A stretch of DNA of 64,000 nucleotides. Source: Spirosoma utsteinense (GTDB taxonomy: Bacteria > Bacteroidota > Bacteroidia > Cytophagales > Spirosomataceae). This document shows positions 9,236 through 18,040 of this stretch, piece after piece (positions within the stretch are counted from its first letter, which is position 1; every line of letters starts with the position of its first letter). Below the pieces are notes generated by a model. It did no database searches and had not been told where the DNA came from. It was given only the letters and a program-made list of their open reading frames with translations. The translations under genes and the position numbers were made by a program. The stretch covers positions 270,860 through 334,859 of the forward strand of contig NZ_VFIA01000001.1 in NCBI RefSeq assembly GCF_014282275.1, in the 5' to 3' direction.

Positions 9236-10039
9236 ATGCGCATGATAATACCACACGCACCTATTGCCGCTAACCTGGTTATCGATTGGGGAAACACGAT
9301 GGTGAAAACCGGCTGGTTCAATGGATCAACATTGCTGGATGTCCGTCGCTACAACTCGCCCGATGCTTTATTTGCTCATCTGGCCGAACGGCCGCCGATG
9401 CCGGTGATCGTTTCATCGACAAGCCAGTCGGCTGAGGGTATCAAAGACCGGTTAGCCGCTCTTGGCAGTGATGTGTGGGTGCTGGATGGGCTTACGCCCG
9501 TGCCGATTGGAAATACGTACGATACACCTCATACGCTCGGTGCTGACCGGGTGGCCGCAGCAGTGGGGGCCATGGTTCTTTTCCCTGACAAAGACTGTCT
9601 CGTCCTTGATCTGGGTACCTGCCTGACAGCTGACTTTGTCGATAAAAGTGGGGTATTTCAGGGTGGGCTTATTTCACCAGGACTACGGATGCGGTTCAGA
9701 TCTATGCACGAGCAAACGGCACGGCTGCCCTTGATCGACTTCGATCCCGATGAACCGTCCTGGGAATGGCCCGTCCTGACAGCCAAAAATACGCGTCAGG
9801 CAATGCAGAGTGGCGTAGTGAACGGATTGGTGTTCGAGATGAATGGTATCATCGATATATACCGTCAGGAGCGGCCAGAAACGGTAGTGGTGTTGTGCGG
9901 AGGGGATGCGTCTTCCTTTGAAAGTCGTTTGAAAGGGCCGATATTTGCAGTGCCCGAATTAGTGCTGTTTGGGTTGAATCGAATTTTACGCTATAATGTT
10001 GAGAATTTACAAGCGGATACGCCAGACGTTAACGCATAG
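9236..10039 (+). CDS. coaX: Type III pantothenate kinase
   Basis: A 267-residue ASKHA-fold kinase performing the first step of coenzyme A synthesis (ATP + pantothenate). Phosphate-1 motif: NLVIDWGNTMVKTGWF (about 14-29). DLGTCLTADFV contains the conserved DxGT motif. GGLISPGLRMRFRSMHEQTARLP and the C-terminal VVLCGGDASSF match CoaX. The last 44 nt overlap the next gene in another frame, indicating co-transcription. CoaBC, two steps later in the same pathway, is encoded at 16.3-17.5 kb. Confidence 0.95.
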   Translation: MRMIIPHAPIAANLVIDWGNTMVKTGWFNGSTLLDVRRYNSPDALFAHLAERPPMPVIVSSTSQSAEGIKDRLAALGSDVWVLDGLTPVPIGNTYDTPHTLGADRVAAAVGAMVLFPDKDCLVLDLGTCLTADFVDKSGVFQGGLISPGLRMRFRSMHEQTARLPLIDFDPDEPSWEWPVLTAKNTRQAMQSGVVNGLVFEMNGIIDIYRQERPETVVVLCGGDASSFESRLKGPIFAVPELVLFGLNRILRYNVENLQADTPDVNA

Positions 10040-11315
10040 TTTGCTGGCCATTGCCGCATCGTCGCCTGTTGTTCTGGCGCAGGGATTAGGTAACTCGCCC
10101 TATTCGGCACTGGGCATTGGCGAGTTGTACAATGAAGGAAATGTGACCAATATGGGCATGGGTGGTATCGGCATCAGTAATGCCAGTCCGTTCTACCTGA
10201 ATATGCAAAATCCAGCCCTGCTAGCCCGACGAACCCGTTTCACAGTCTTTGAAGTAGGCCTTATGGGCCAATCGAAAAGTCTGTCTCAAAATCTGAATGG
10301 TGGTTTGCAGAACCAGCGTGATTTTGGTGGTAACCTGGGCTATTTAGCGTTGGCTGTTCCGGCTAATACGCGGTGGAACCTGTCGCTGAGCCTCAAGCCC
10401 TATACCTACGTAGATTATAGCACCCGTCAGTACCGCCCTATTGCCGGAACCATCTACGAGGCCGAGTACAATTACACGGGCCGTGGTGGATTGAATAAAG
10501 CATCGCTTGCGAACGGTGTACGCATTACCAAAAACATCTATGTGGGTGTCGAAGCTGCCTTTGTCTTCGGGAATATCACGAACGCATCCGACTCTCGGGT
10601 TCTCATCAACGACAATACCGGCGCCGGCGTTCAGGATACGCGCGTCAGCCGGTTGAACCGGGCAAACTACAGCGACATAATCTGGAAACTGGGTGGTGCC
10701 TGGCGTCCTAAACTGAGTGAAAAATGGACGCTCAACGTGGGGGCTACCTACGATCCACAGACCCGCGTCAACGCACAGGAAACGGACGTTTACCAACAAA
10801 CGTCATTGGGTGGTACTATCATTTCCTCCTCGGATACATTACGGATAAACGCGGGTGGGCGGGCAACCCTGCCGCAACGCACCAACTTTGGGATCAGTCT
10901 GGAAAAAAACAATACCTTTCTGGTAGGTCTGGATGTTGGCTTTCAACAGTGGAGTCAATTCCGCACCAGTACGGGTCAACCGGGCAATCTGACCAACGGG
11001 GTCAGTATTGCAACGGGTATGGAAATTACGCCAAAAGCAACGTCAACCCGCTACCGGGATCTGATAACATACCGATTAGGTTTCCAGTATAACAGGCTCC
11101 CATACCTTGTTGAAGGCGTTCAGATCAAAGACATAAATGCCAGCGTTGGTTTGTCACTACCCCTGGGTGCTTATCTGGTCAACCACGTCACGCTGTCTGT
11201 AGTTGGCGGCCAACGGGGCGTACTTACCGGTACGCAGATCAAAGAGCAGTATGTACGGATGGCGCTGGGCTTCTCGCTCAACGACTGGTGGTTCCGTAAG
11301 CAGGTAGTTGATTAA
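9996..11315 (+). CDS. Outer-membrane beta-barrel protein between coaX and lptC
   Basis: A 439-residue protein with a signal peptide (about 1-29, ending VVLAQ). The mature start GLGNSPYSALGIGELYNEGNVTNMGMGGIGISN resembles FadL/OmpP1-like proteins of Bacteroidota. The body has many short amphipathic strands ending at aromatic residues, consistent with a barrel of 12-16 strands. The ligand is unknown. The start at 9996 lies 44 nt inside coaX, and lptC follows 27 nt after the stop, so the three genes look like one operon. Confidence 0.75.
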   Translation: MLRIYKRIRQTLTHSLLAIAASSPVVLAQGLGNSPYSALGIGELYNEGNVTNMGMGGIGISNASPFYLNMQNPALLARRTRFTVFEVGLMGQSKSLSQNLNGGLQNQRDFGGNLGYLALAVPANTRWNLSLSLKPYTYVDYSTRQYRPIAGTIYEAEYNYTGRGGLNKASLANGVRITKNIYVGVEAAFVFGNITNASDSRVLINDNTGAGVQDTRVSRLNRANYSDIIWKLGGAWRPKLSEKWTLNVGATYDPQTRVNAQETDVYQQTSLGGTIISSSDTLRINAGGRATLPQRTNFGISLEKNNTFLVGLDVGFQQWSQFRTSTGQPGNLTNGVSIATGMEITPKATSTRYRDLITYRLGFQYNRLPYLVEGVQIKDINASVGLSLPLGAYLVNHVTLSVVGGQRGVLTGTQIKEQYVRMALGFSLNDWWFRKQVVD

Positions 11316-11342
11316 GCTGCCGTTACATATGAAACATGATTT

Positions 11343-11963
11343 ATGATGAGCGTTGGAGTATGGACCAAACGGCTGACCACTGCCGTTACCGGGCAAACGG
11401 CTAACGTAGTGAGGTCGGTAAGGTATTCATCATTGATTATTTCCTTTCTGTCAATCACGCTGCTTTCCTGCGAAGAACCGAAACAAGCTAAAAAAGTAGC
11501 TGCCTATACGGGGCCGATAGAAGAAATAAATGATGTGAAATTGCTTTATAGCGAGGCCGCTCTACTGAAGGTAAAGCTGACGACCCCGAAACAATTTCGT
11601 TATGCCAATGATGACAGGAAGTATCCAAAACCGGTTTCCATCATTTTTTATGGCCCCGCAGGCGAGGAGGTAACGACACTTCGGTCAGATTCAGGCCGCT
11701 ACAACAAAGCAAAAGACCTATATACGGTCATGGGCAATGTCGTGGTTGTAAATAAGCAAAAACAGGAGAAATTGCTTACGCCGGAGTTGAACTGGAACCC
11801 CGTCACAAAAAAGGTATTTACGGAGAAGCGGGTAGTAGTGCTTAGCCAGATGACGGGCGAAAAGCTGTATGGAGTTGGGCTTGATGCCAATCAGGATTTT
11901 ACCCAGTATTCGATTCGTAAGCCAACGGGGGTCTTCAACGTAGAAGGCGGACCAGGATTTTAA
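11343..11963 (+). CDS. lptC: LPS export protein LptC
   Basis: A 206-residue protein with an N-terminal hydrophobic stretch followed by LLSCEEPKQ, which could be a lipobox. The body is a single LptC-type jelly-roll domain: INDVKLLYSEAALLKVKLTTPK, then SDSGRYNKAKDLYTVMGNVVVVN, then KLLTPELNWNPVTKKVFTEKRVVV. LptC forms part of the periplasmic bridge that carries lipopolysaccharide from the inner-membrane LptBFG pump to the outer membrane. The gene follows the barrel gene closely; an OstA/LptA-like gene sits at 19.8-21.6 kb. Confidence 0.88.
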   Translation: MMSVGVWTKRLTTAVTGQTANVVRSVRYSSLIISFLSITLLSCEEPKQAKKVAAYTGPIEEINDVKLLYSEAALLKVKLTTPKQFRYANDDRKYPKPVSIIFYGPAGEEVTTLRSDSGRYNKAKDLYTVMGNVVVVNKQKQEKLLTPELNWNPVTKKVFTEKRVVVLSQMTGEKLYGVGLDANQDFTQYSIRKPTGVFNVEGGPGF

Positions 11964-11971
11964 AAAAGTCG

Positions 11972-12057
11972 CAGAAGTCATAAGTCGGTAAGTGGCTGAC
12001 TGCGGACCAGCGAAAGCAGTACAACAGCGTCAGCCACTTACCGACTTATGACTTCTG
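11972..12057. repeat. Perfect 29-bp inverted repeat between convergent genes
   Basis: The arms 11972-12000 and 12029-12057 are perfect complements around a 28-nt loop. An outer pair, AAAAGTCGCA at 11964-11973 and TGCGACTTTT at 12091-12100, extends it; the right part lies inside the end of the cytochrome gene. It could terminate lptC and the cytochrome gene. The 18 nt at 11983-12000 recur with one change at 41651-41668. Confidence 0.85.
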
Positions 12058-12081
12058 TGCGTTACGACCTCTACCACTTTT

Positions 12082-12516
12082 TCACTGACTTGCGACTTTT
12101 TCCCTGCATTGATCCAGAACGGGCGTAACTGTTTTAACGTCGGTCACCGTCGTCTCTGTGCTCCACTCATTATAGATGTAGGTTGTCAACTCGGCAATTT
12201 CAAGATCACTCAGTTGTGGTTGCGCAGGCATTGGCCGGTTGTACCGTTTGCCATTGACCTGAATGGGCCCTTGTTGCCCGTATCGAATCAAACAGATAAC
12301 AGTGTTCTTGTTCGCCAGGTAGTCTGACCCGGCAAGGGGAGGGTATAGGGCTGCTAAACCTTGGCCATTAGTTTGGTGGCAGTTTGCACAATTGGTCTTA
12401 TAAATCAGAATCCCCTCGGTTATATAGCGCTGGCGTTTGATCTCTACGTCTGTCTGACAGGAAATCGTATTGATTAACACTAGAAGAAGGGCAACCATGG
12501 CACCGGTGCGTATCAT
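12082..12516 (-). CDS. Class I cytochrome c lipoprotein
   Basis: A 144-residue protein with a hydrophobic leader ending NTISC (lipobox), so probably membrane-anchored on the periplasmic side. The haem-binding motif is CANCH, followed by GQGLAALYPPLAGSDYL; the likely axial methionine is in NRPMPAQPQLSDLEI, a standard arrangement for c-type cytochromes of terminal-oxidase and accessory systems. Its start overlaps the stop of the SCO gene by 4 nt, so the two are probably translationally coupled. The 3' end runs into the inverted repeat at 11964-12100. Confidence 0.9.
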   Translation of the reverse strand: MIRTGAMVALLLVLINTISCQTDVEIKRQRYITEGILIYKTNCANCHQTNGQGLAALYPPLAGSDYLANKNTVICLIRYGQQGPIQVNGKRYNRPMPAQPQLSDLEIAELTTYIYNEWSTETTVTDVKTVTPVLDQCREKVASQ

Positions 12517-13208
12517 GATTTGTACTCGGCCAGCAGCCGGTCTATATCTGCCATGAGTTTGTCGACCCCTGCTTCGGTGGTCCCGTCATAAATACCACGA
12601 ATATGTTTGGCTTTGTCGACAAGGATAAAGGCACCACTATGGACAACGCCACCGGGTGCCGTCGAATCGGCCTGAGCCGTTACCATGTAGCTGTTTTGCC
12701 CAATGTCGTAAATTTTTTCCCGATCACCCGTCACAAACAACCACTGCCGACCTGCTATGCCCAGGTTGTCGGCAAACTCTTTTAGCACAGGCACTGAGTC
12801 ATGAGCAGGATCAATGGTATGGGAGAGCATCATGACATTGGAGTTACCTTTGAATTTTTCATAAACCCGCTTCAACTGCACCTTCATTTTAGGGCATATG
12901 GTAGGGCAACTGGTAAAGAAAAAATCGGCAACATACACTTTGCCATCGAGTGTTTTAGCCGTTACGGTATCGCCATACTGACTTACAAACGCAAAGTCGG
13001 GGATTGTCTGGTAGGATGAGTCGGTGACCGGTTTTCCATCGACTAGTTTCGTGACAGCCTGACGCTGCCCAAGAATGGGAAGTTTGTCATCGGTTGAGCT
13101 ACAGCTACTGAATGCAAGGGCTAAACCAATCACGAGGAAGCAACGACTACTTAGTGCCCAAAAACTGGCGGGCCTGGTCAATACTGGAATTAAGCTTTGT
13201 TTTAACAT
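12513..13208 (-). CDS. SCO1/SenC-family copper chaperone
   Basis: From the ATG at 13208 the product is 231 residues; an upstream in-frame start at 13283 would add residues deep inside the preceding gene. The leader ends FSSCSS (lipobox). The thioredoxin-like domain has the copper motif TSCPTICPKM (CxxxC) and the conserved histidine in GGVVHSGAF. SCO proteins deliver copper to, or reduce, the CuA site of cytochrome c oxidase. Encoded between a small lipoprotein and a cytochrome c, consistent with a respiratory role. Confidence 0.92.
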   Translation of the reverse strand: MLKQSLIPVLTRPASFWALSSRCFLVIGLALAFSSCSSTDDKLPILGQRQAVTKLVDGKPVTDSSYQTIPDFAFVSQYGDTVTAKTLDGKVYVADFFFTSCPTICPKMKVQLKRVYEKFKGNSNVMMLSHTIDPAHDSVPVLKEFADNLGIAGRQWLFVTGDREKIYDIGQNSYMVTAQADSTAPGGVVHSGAFILVDKAKHIRGIYDGTTEAGVDKLMADIDRLLAEYKS

Positions 13209-13596
13209 CGGTAATTTTGTCTTTTTGTTCAGATAGATAGCGCAGGGCATCCTCTGTAGAAAGTTTGGCGAGCGTATCACCATTGTAGCGACTCATCCAG
13301 TTCATCATCAAACTGTCTGCGTTTGAAAGATTTCGGACCAATAACCGGGCCTGTTCTTTTTCTTCGTCCGACCGGATAGTGCCCGCTGCCGAAGCCTGAA
13401 CACTGTCGAGCGACGCGATGCGTTTGTTTAGTTGCTTCCGCAATTTCATCACATCATCTGTCTTGGGCATTACTTCATCGTGGAGGGCAAACACATCGTT
13501 TTCTGCTTTTTTGACGGCCTCTTCGTCGGACTGACAGGCCCAGAAAACGGTACTGACACTAAGTAAGGCGGCTATAGAGAAGACAAACTTTGACAT
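13147..13596 (-). CDS. Small coiled-coil lipoprotein upstream of SCO
   Basis: A 149-residue protein with a lipoprotein leader ending TVFWACQS. The remainder is almost entirely charged helix (residues about 25-149) with no cysteine or obvious catalytic motif, suggesting a periplasmic helical hairpin. The 3' end overlaps the SCO gene by 62 nt from the preferred SCO start. It is likely to work with SCO and the cytochrome. I do not recognise a characterised family. Confidence 0.7.
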   Translation of the reverse strand: MSKFVFSIAALLSVSTVFWACQSDEEAVKKAENDVFALHDEVMPKTDDVMKLRKQLNKRIASLDSVQASAAGTIRSDEEKEQARLLVRNLSNADSLMMNWMSRYNGDTLAKLSTEDALRYLSEQKDKITDVKTKLNSSIDQARQFLGTK

Positions 13597-13685
13597 CGAA
13601 AAGTTAATAAAAGGTACAGTTTGTGGGATAATCGGCCTGAGACCGTGTTGAACGAACTCCCTCAGGGAAGTAAATTAGTAAAACG

Positions 13686-15359
13686 CTACTTTGCCGTAAC
13701 CGTAGCCCGCTGCTTCAGAATTTCCCGGGCATTTTTTACCGCGCTGGGCGATGGGGTTTTCCCGCCAATCATCTGTGAAATCTCATTCACACGCTCGTCA
13801 AACGTAAGTTTTTTGATACGACTGGCAGTCTTTGCCGCCGAATGATCTTTGTAGACGAAATAATGGGCCGTACCCTGAGCCGCAATCTGGTGGAGGTGCG
13901 TAATGGCAATAATTTGATGACTGTGGGCCATATCGCGCATCATGTTGCCCATCTTGATGGCAATTTCGCCGGAAACGCCCGTATCGATCTCATCGAAGAT
14001 GATAGTTGGCAGGGAGCGTTTGTTGGCGAGAATGTACTTGATTGCCATCATCAACCGGGAAAACTCGCCCCCGGAAGCCACATTTTTCAATTGCTGAGGT
14101 TTAATGCCTTTATTCGCGCTGAACAAAAACGAGATCGTATCGATGCCCGCCAGCGTAGGCTTACCCGTTTCAGCCTGTATCTTGAGCGATGCGTTGGGCA
14201 TGCCCAGGTCGTGAAGCAAGTGGCCAATTTCCGATTCGATGGGTTGTAGGACCGCCTGACGGGCAGCAGAAAGCGTATCGGCACTTGTCTGTAGTTCAGC
14301 GCGGGCCTGCTCAGTCTGTCGTTTGGCCTCAGCCAGTTCATCATCCAGATTAAGTACCTTGCTGATCTTCTGACTCAATTCATCGCGCAATGCGATCAGT
14401 CCTGCCACGTCGCTGGCCTGGTGTTTTGTCTGGAGTTGGTATAGGAGGTTAAGTCGCTCCCGGATCGTCTCGGCCCGCGCATCATCAACCTCAACCCGTT
14501 CCTGTTCAGTACTGATCTCATCGGCCAGATCACGCAGCTCGATCAGGGCGCTTTGTGCCCGTTGCTGTAACTGCTCATACTGATTAGAAATTTTACTGAT
14601 GTACGCCAGATTACTGACCGTACCTTTCAGAAAGTCAATGACCGATTGCTCTGTATTATCCAGATACTCGTAGGCCACCTGTAAACGCTCCTTGATATCT
14701 TCGGCGTTCTCCAGAATCGTCAACTCCTGTTCCAGCGTTTCCTGCTCGTCGGGCACCAGTTGTGCTTTTGCTAATTCTTCATACAAAAAATTATTGTAAT
14801 CGAATTCTTTGCGCATCGCCGACGCTTCTGACTGCAACTGGTCGTAAATAGCTTTTTTATTACGGTAGGCCTGAAAGTGGGACCGATAGCCACGTAATAA
14901 AATGTCGTCCTGCGCGTAGGTATCGACGATCTCCAATTGGTACTCATTGGAGCCAAGCATAACCGAGTCGTGTTGCGAATGGATATCCATCATCTGGCTC
15001 GACACCCGCCGGAGCGTCTCCAGGTTAACGGGGGTATCATTCACGAACGCGCGGGACTTTCCACTGACACTGATTTCGCGCCGTACAATGCAGGTATCGG
15101 AATAGTCCAGTTCTTCTTCCTCAAGAATCCGTTCGATAGCGAAGCCCGAGATGCTGAATGTGCCTTCTATAACACACTTTTGCTCTGGATTGTACAGCAC
15201 TTTGGTATCAGCCCGGTTGCCAAGCAACAAGCCAATAGCTCCCAGCATAATCGATTTCCCTGCTCCGGTCTCTCCCGTGACAATATTCAGTTCACGGTCG
15301 GGTGCCAGTTCAAGTTCGTCAATAAGGGCGTAATTTTTTATGAGTAAATGCGATAGCAT
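13686..15359 (-). CDS. recN: DNA repair protein RecN
   Basis: A 557-residue SMC-like ATPase from the ATG at 15359; the frame opens 10 codons earlier, but MLSHLLIKNYALIDELEL is the usual RecN start. Walker A is GETGAGKS. The middle is a long coiled coil (about 160-370). The C-terminal ABC signature is in NVASGGEFSRLMMAIKYIL, with Walker B TIIFDEIDTGVSGEIA and a switch histidine in IAITHLHQIAA. RecN promotes repair of double-strand breaks by gathering DNA ends. It stands in a run of minus-strand genes. Confidence 0.96.
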   Translation of the reverse strand: MLSHLLIKNYALIDELELAPDRELNIVTGETGAGKSIMLGAIGLLLGNRADTKVLYNPEQKCVIEGTFSISGFAIERILEEEELDYSDTCIVRREISVSGKSRAFVNDTPVNLETLRRVSSQMMDIHSQHDSVMLGSNEYQLEIVDTYAQDDILLRGYRSHFQAYRNKKAIYDQLQSEASAMRKEFDYNNFLYEELAKAQLVPDEQETLEQELTILENAEDIKERLQVAYEYLDNTEQSVIDFLKGTVSNLAYISKISNQYEQLQQRAQSALIELRDLADEISTEQERVEVDDARAETIRERLNLLYQLQTKHQASDVAGLIALRDELSQKISKVLNLDDELAEAKRQTEQARAELQTSADTLSAARQAVLQPIESEIGHLLHDLGMPNASLKIQAETGKPTLAGIDTISFLFSANKGIKPQQLKNVASGGEFSRLMMAIKYILANKRSLPTIIFDEIDTGVSGEIAIKMGNMMRDMAHSHQIIAITHLHQIAAQGTAHYFVYKDHSAAKTASRIKKLTFDERVNEISQMIGGKTPSPSAVKNAREILKQRATVTAK

Positions 15360-15419
15360 AGATGAGGCTCCTTGCTTACCTAACAACACCAGACGGGGTG
15401 CGGTTCAAACCCGGTGAGG

Positions 15420-16331
15420 CTACGTGGTTACTAATTTACGGTAAAGCTCCGTTTTAGACGGGTCCAGAAAAGACAGCAACTCAAAGGCTCGTTTACGTTC
15501 AGCGGGTGTGCCCTCAAAGAGAATATTATACAATTCCTGCGACTTGGCATCAAAAAACGTATTGATCAGCACCGAGTACTGAAGTTGCTGGCTCACGACC
15601 CGGATATTACTCAACAAATCCAGCGTTTGTTTGCGCATCTGCACTGGATTGGCCCCAAACACATCAAGTCCTTGCCGATGGTAGGTATACATCGCGTCCC
15701 TGAACGTAGTCAGTTGCTGATTTTGCAAGTTTTCAACCAGCCAGTACCGATTCCGACGATCACCACTTGTTTTCCAGCCAATGTTACTTGTTGAGGCACC
15801 ATCGGCCAGAGTAGCGATGTTAAACGCCCGCTGGACGTACAAGTTGCCGCCCCGTTTGCCAAACGTATCATAATCTACCGCCAGAATCACATTCGCGTAG
15901 AATGCCAGCATGCTCGTCAGATCGTCGGAAAATTGATTTTCCCGAAAAAAAACAGGGGTAGTCGGTAAATAAAAAAAACTGAAGGATCGGTCGACGTAAT
16001 TAAAAATCGTCGATTCATAACTGGTACCGTAAACAGGACGGGTAACAACAATCTGCGCAGTGGCTTCAAAGGTCCCCTGGGTAAGTGACTTTACCAGATT
16101 GATATTGATCGAACAGTTGATGCGTTCCGAAGCGGTAAACTGGTCGTTGGTCCACCGCCGACTGTTCATAAACTCCGTAATGACGGTCTGCAACTGACTG
16201 GCATAGGTGAAGTCTGTTTTTTGCTGAGCAATCAACTGATCGGAGTTGATCGTCACCTGGCAGTTCAATTCCTGCGCCTGCGCAGTTGTCAGCAAACCCA
16301 GCAGGCCGACTAATAGGGCTATCTTTATCAT
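15420..16331 (-). CDS. DUF4835 family secreted protein
   Basis: A 303-residue protein with a signal peptide (about 1-19, ending AQAQ). The opening ELNCQVTINSDQL and the body FNYVDRSFSFFY...FYANVILAVDYDTFGKRGG are characteristic of DUF4835, a Bacteroidota family whose members are sometimes named PorD in type IX secretion annotation. I would not rely on that role. The stop region is close to coaBC: the 5' end overlaps the coaBC stop by 4 nt, so the two genes are probably co-transcribed. Confidence 0.85.
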   Translation of the reverse strand: MIKIALLVGLLGLLTTAQAQELNCQVTINSDQLIAQQKTDFTYASQLQTVITEFMNSRRWTNDQFTASERINCSININLVKSLTQGTFEATAQIVVTRPVYGTSYESTIFNYVDRSFSFFYLPTTPVFFRENQFSDDLTSMLAFYANVILAVDYDTFGKRGGNLYVQRAFNIATLADGASTSNIGWKTSGDRRNRYWLVENLQNQQLTTFRDAMYTYHRQGLDVFGANPVQMRKQTLDLLSNIRVVSQQLQYSVLINTFFDAKSQELYNILFEGTPAERKRAFELLSFLDPSKTELYRKLVTT

Positions 16332-17548
16332 GACACTAGGTTTCCGGCGACAATGTTCACCAAATCTTCCGCTACTTCCGCTTTGGTTTTCAGCGCAAAT
16401 TCGTGTGTTTGCCCGTCTTTATCAATAACGGTTATCTTGTTGGTATCGTGTCCAAAACCGGCACCAGTGTCGCGCAGGGAATTTAATACGATCCAGTCTA
16501 AATTCTTGGTATGCAGCTTTTTAAGGGCGTTCTCGCGCTCATTATTGGTCTCGAGTGCAAATCCCATCAATAGCTGACCGGGCTTCTTTTGAGCGCCCAA
16601 CGTAGCGGCAATGTCGGTGGTTTTTGTCAGTTCAAGCGAAAAATGAGCTTCTTTTTTTTTGATTTTTTGCTCAGCCGGGTGGGCCGGGCTATAATCGGCC
16701 ACGGCGGCATTCAGCACCAGGACATCCGCTTCGGCAAAAGCGGCCTGAGTAGCTTCGAACATTTGCCGGGCTGACTGTACGTCGATGCGCCGAATAGCCG
16801 GGTCGGGGAGTGGCAACCCGGTAGGTCCGCTCACCAGCGTAACCGTAGCACCGGCTTTGACGAAGGCTGCGGCAAGGGCATACCCCATTTTCCCGGTCGA
16901 GTGATTGCTGATATAACGTACAGGATCAATGGGCTCCTGGGTAGGTCCAGCCGTAATCAAGACGTGTTTACCAAGCAAAGGCTTCGGGTGATCAAAAAAT
17001 GTGCTGAGGACCTGCATGATGGTTTCCGGTTCAGCCAGCCGCCCTTCGCCCACCAGTCCACTAGCCAATTCTCCGTGTTCCGCCCGGATAATGTGATTAC
17101 CGAATGAACCCAGCCTACGTAAATTTTCGACTGTGGCGGGATGACGATACATGTCGAGATCCATAGCGGGGGCAAAAAAAACGGGGCATTTCGCTGATAG
17201 GTACACCGCCGACAACAGATCGTCACACAGACCGTTGGCGCATCGGGCCAGTGTATGGGCCGATGCCGGAGCCACCACAAAGACATCGGCCCAAAGGCCC
17301 AGTTCAACGTGATTTGTCCAGCTACCTTCGCCCCCGCTCTGGTGTTCAGACTGGACAAAGGAAGAGAAGACAGGTCGCTTCGCGAGCGTGGCTAACGTTA
17401 ACGGCGTGATGAAGGCTTTTGCCGACTCGGTCATAACTACCTGTACGTCCGCGCCCGCTTTGACTAAAAGTCGAACCAGCAGAGCCGATTTGTAGGCCGA
17501 GATGCTGCCCGTTACACCCAATAGGATGCGTTTACCGTTTACTGACAT
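16328..17548 (-). CDS. coaBC: Bifunctional phosphopantothenoylcysteine decarboxylase/synthetase
   Basis: A 406-residue protein from the ATG at 17548 (the frame extends 12 codons upstream). The N-terminal CoaC flavoprotein half begins KRILLGVTGSISAYKSALLVR and includes the active-site histidine in TNHVELGLWAD and the PAMDLDMYRHPA segment. The C-terminal CoaB half has LITAGPTQEPIDPVRYISNHS and the KIKKK segment. It converts 4'-phosphopantothenate and cysteine to 4'-phosphopantetheine in coenzyme A synthesis. Next to rpoZ, as in many bacteria. Confidence 0.95.
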   Translation of the reverse strand: MSVNGKRILLGVTGSISAYKSALLVRLLVKAGADVQVVMTESAKAFITPLTLATLAKRPVFSSFVQSEHQSGGEGSWTNHVELGLWADVFVVAPASAHTLARCANGLCDDLLSAVYLSAKCPVFFAPAMDLDMYRHPATVENLRRLGSFGNHIIRAEHGELASGLVGEGRLAEPETIMQVLSTFFDHPKPLLGKHVLITAGPTQEPIDPVRYISNHSTGKMGYALAAAFVKAGATVTLVSGPTGLPLPDPAIRRIDVQSARQMFEATQAAFAEADVLVLNAAVADYSPAHPAEQKIKKKEAHFSLELTKTTDIAATLGAQKKPGQLLMGFALETNNERENALKKLHTKNLDWIVLNSLRDTGAGFGHDTNKITVIDKDGQTHEFALKTKAEVAEDLVNIVAGNLVS

Positions 17549-17593
17549 TGGGCGTAAGAAATAGGAATCTAGCTGTATGGGCAAAACAGAAAA

Positions 17594-17620
17594 ACCGCAC
17601 GGGTACCAGTACCGTGCGGT
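17594..17620 (-). terminator. Intrinsic terminator of rpoZ
   Basis: A 9-bp stem (ACCGCACGG/CCGTGCGGT) followed on the minus strand by a T-rich tract, 26 nt after the rpoZ stop. It separates rpoZ from coaBC. Confidence 0.85.
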
Positions 17621-17646
17621 CTACATTAAAAGGGGCGACGGTTCGG

Positions 17647-17961
17647 CTATTGCTGGCCTTCGTCTTCGCTATAGCGCCAATAGATTTTATCCTCCAGAAA
17701 TTCGTCTGTAGCAACCGATGTTGGTTTCGGCATGCGCTCATAAAACTTGGAGATTTCGATCTGCTCACGGTTTTCGAAGACTTCTTCAAGGTTGTCGACG
17801 GCCGAAACGAATTCCGACAGTTTGTTGCTCAGTTCTTCTTTGTTCTTGGCGGCAATTTGACGGGCGCGCTTCGAAATAATTGAAACTGATTCGTAAAGAT
17901 TACCCGTTTTGATCGCAATCTTATCATTATTGCGGGTGATGATCGACTGATTTGATGCCAT
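17647..17961 (-). CDS. rpoZ: RNA polymerase omega subunit (Bacteroidota type)
   Basis: A 104-residue protein. The core GNLYESVSIISKRARQIA has the conserved omega/Rpb6 helix that clasps the beta-prime C-terminus, and KNKEELSNKLSEF continues the fold. The C-terminal half (KPTSVATDEFLEDKIYWRYSEDE) is an acidic extension common in Bacteroidota. The neighbouring coaBC supports the call, since the two are commonly linked. Confidence 0.88.
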   Translation of the reverse strand: MASNQSIITRNNDKIAIKTGNLYESVSIISKRARQIAAKNKEELSNKLSEFVSAVDNLEEVFENREQIEISKFYERMPKPTSVATDEFLEDKIYWRYSEDEGQQ

Positions 17962-18040
17962 AATTTGGGATATTGACAGTTGAATAGCGGCTACCGGATA
18001 TGTATGAAGGACACGTCCAGCGCCCGCGAGGTTTACTATT

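Noticed and set aside
11972..12057. Insertion-sequence ends (terminal inverted repeats)
   Set aside because: Only 28 nt lie between the arms, too little for a transposase, and no target duplication is visible.
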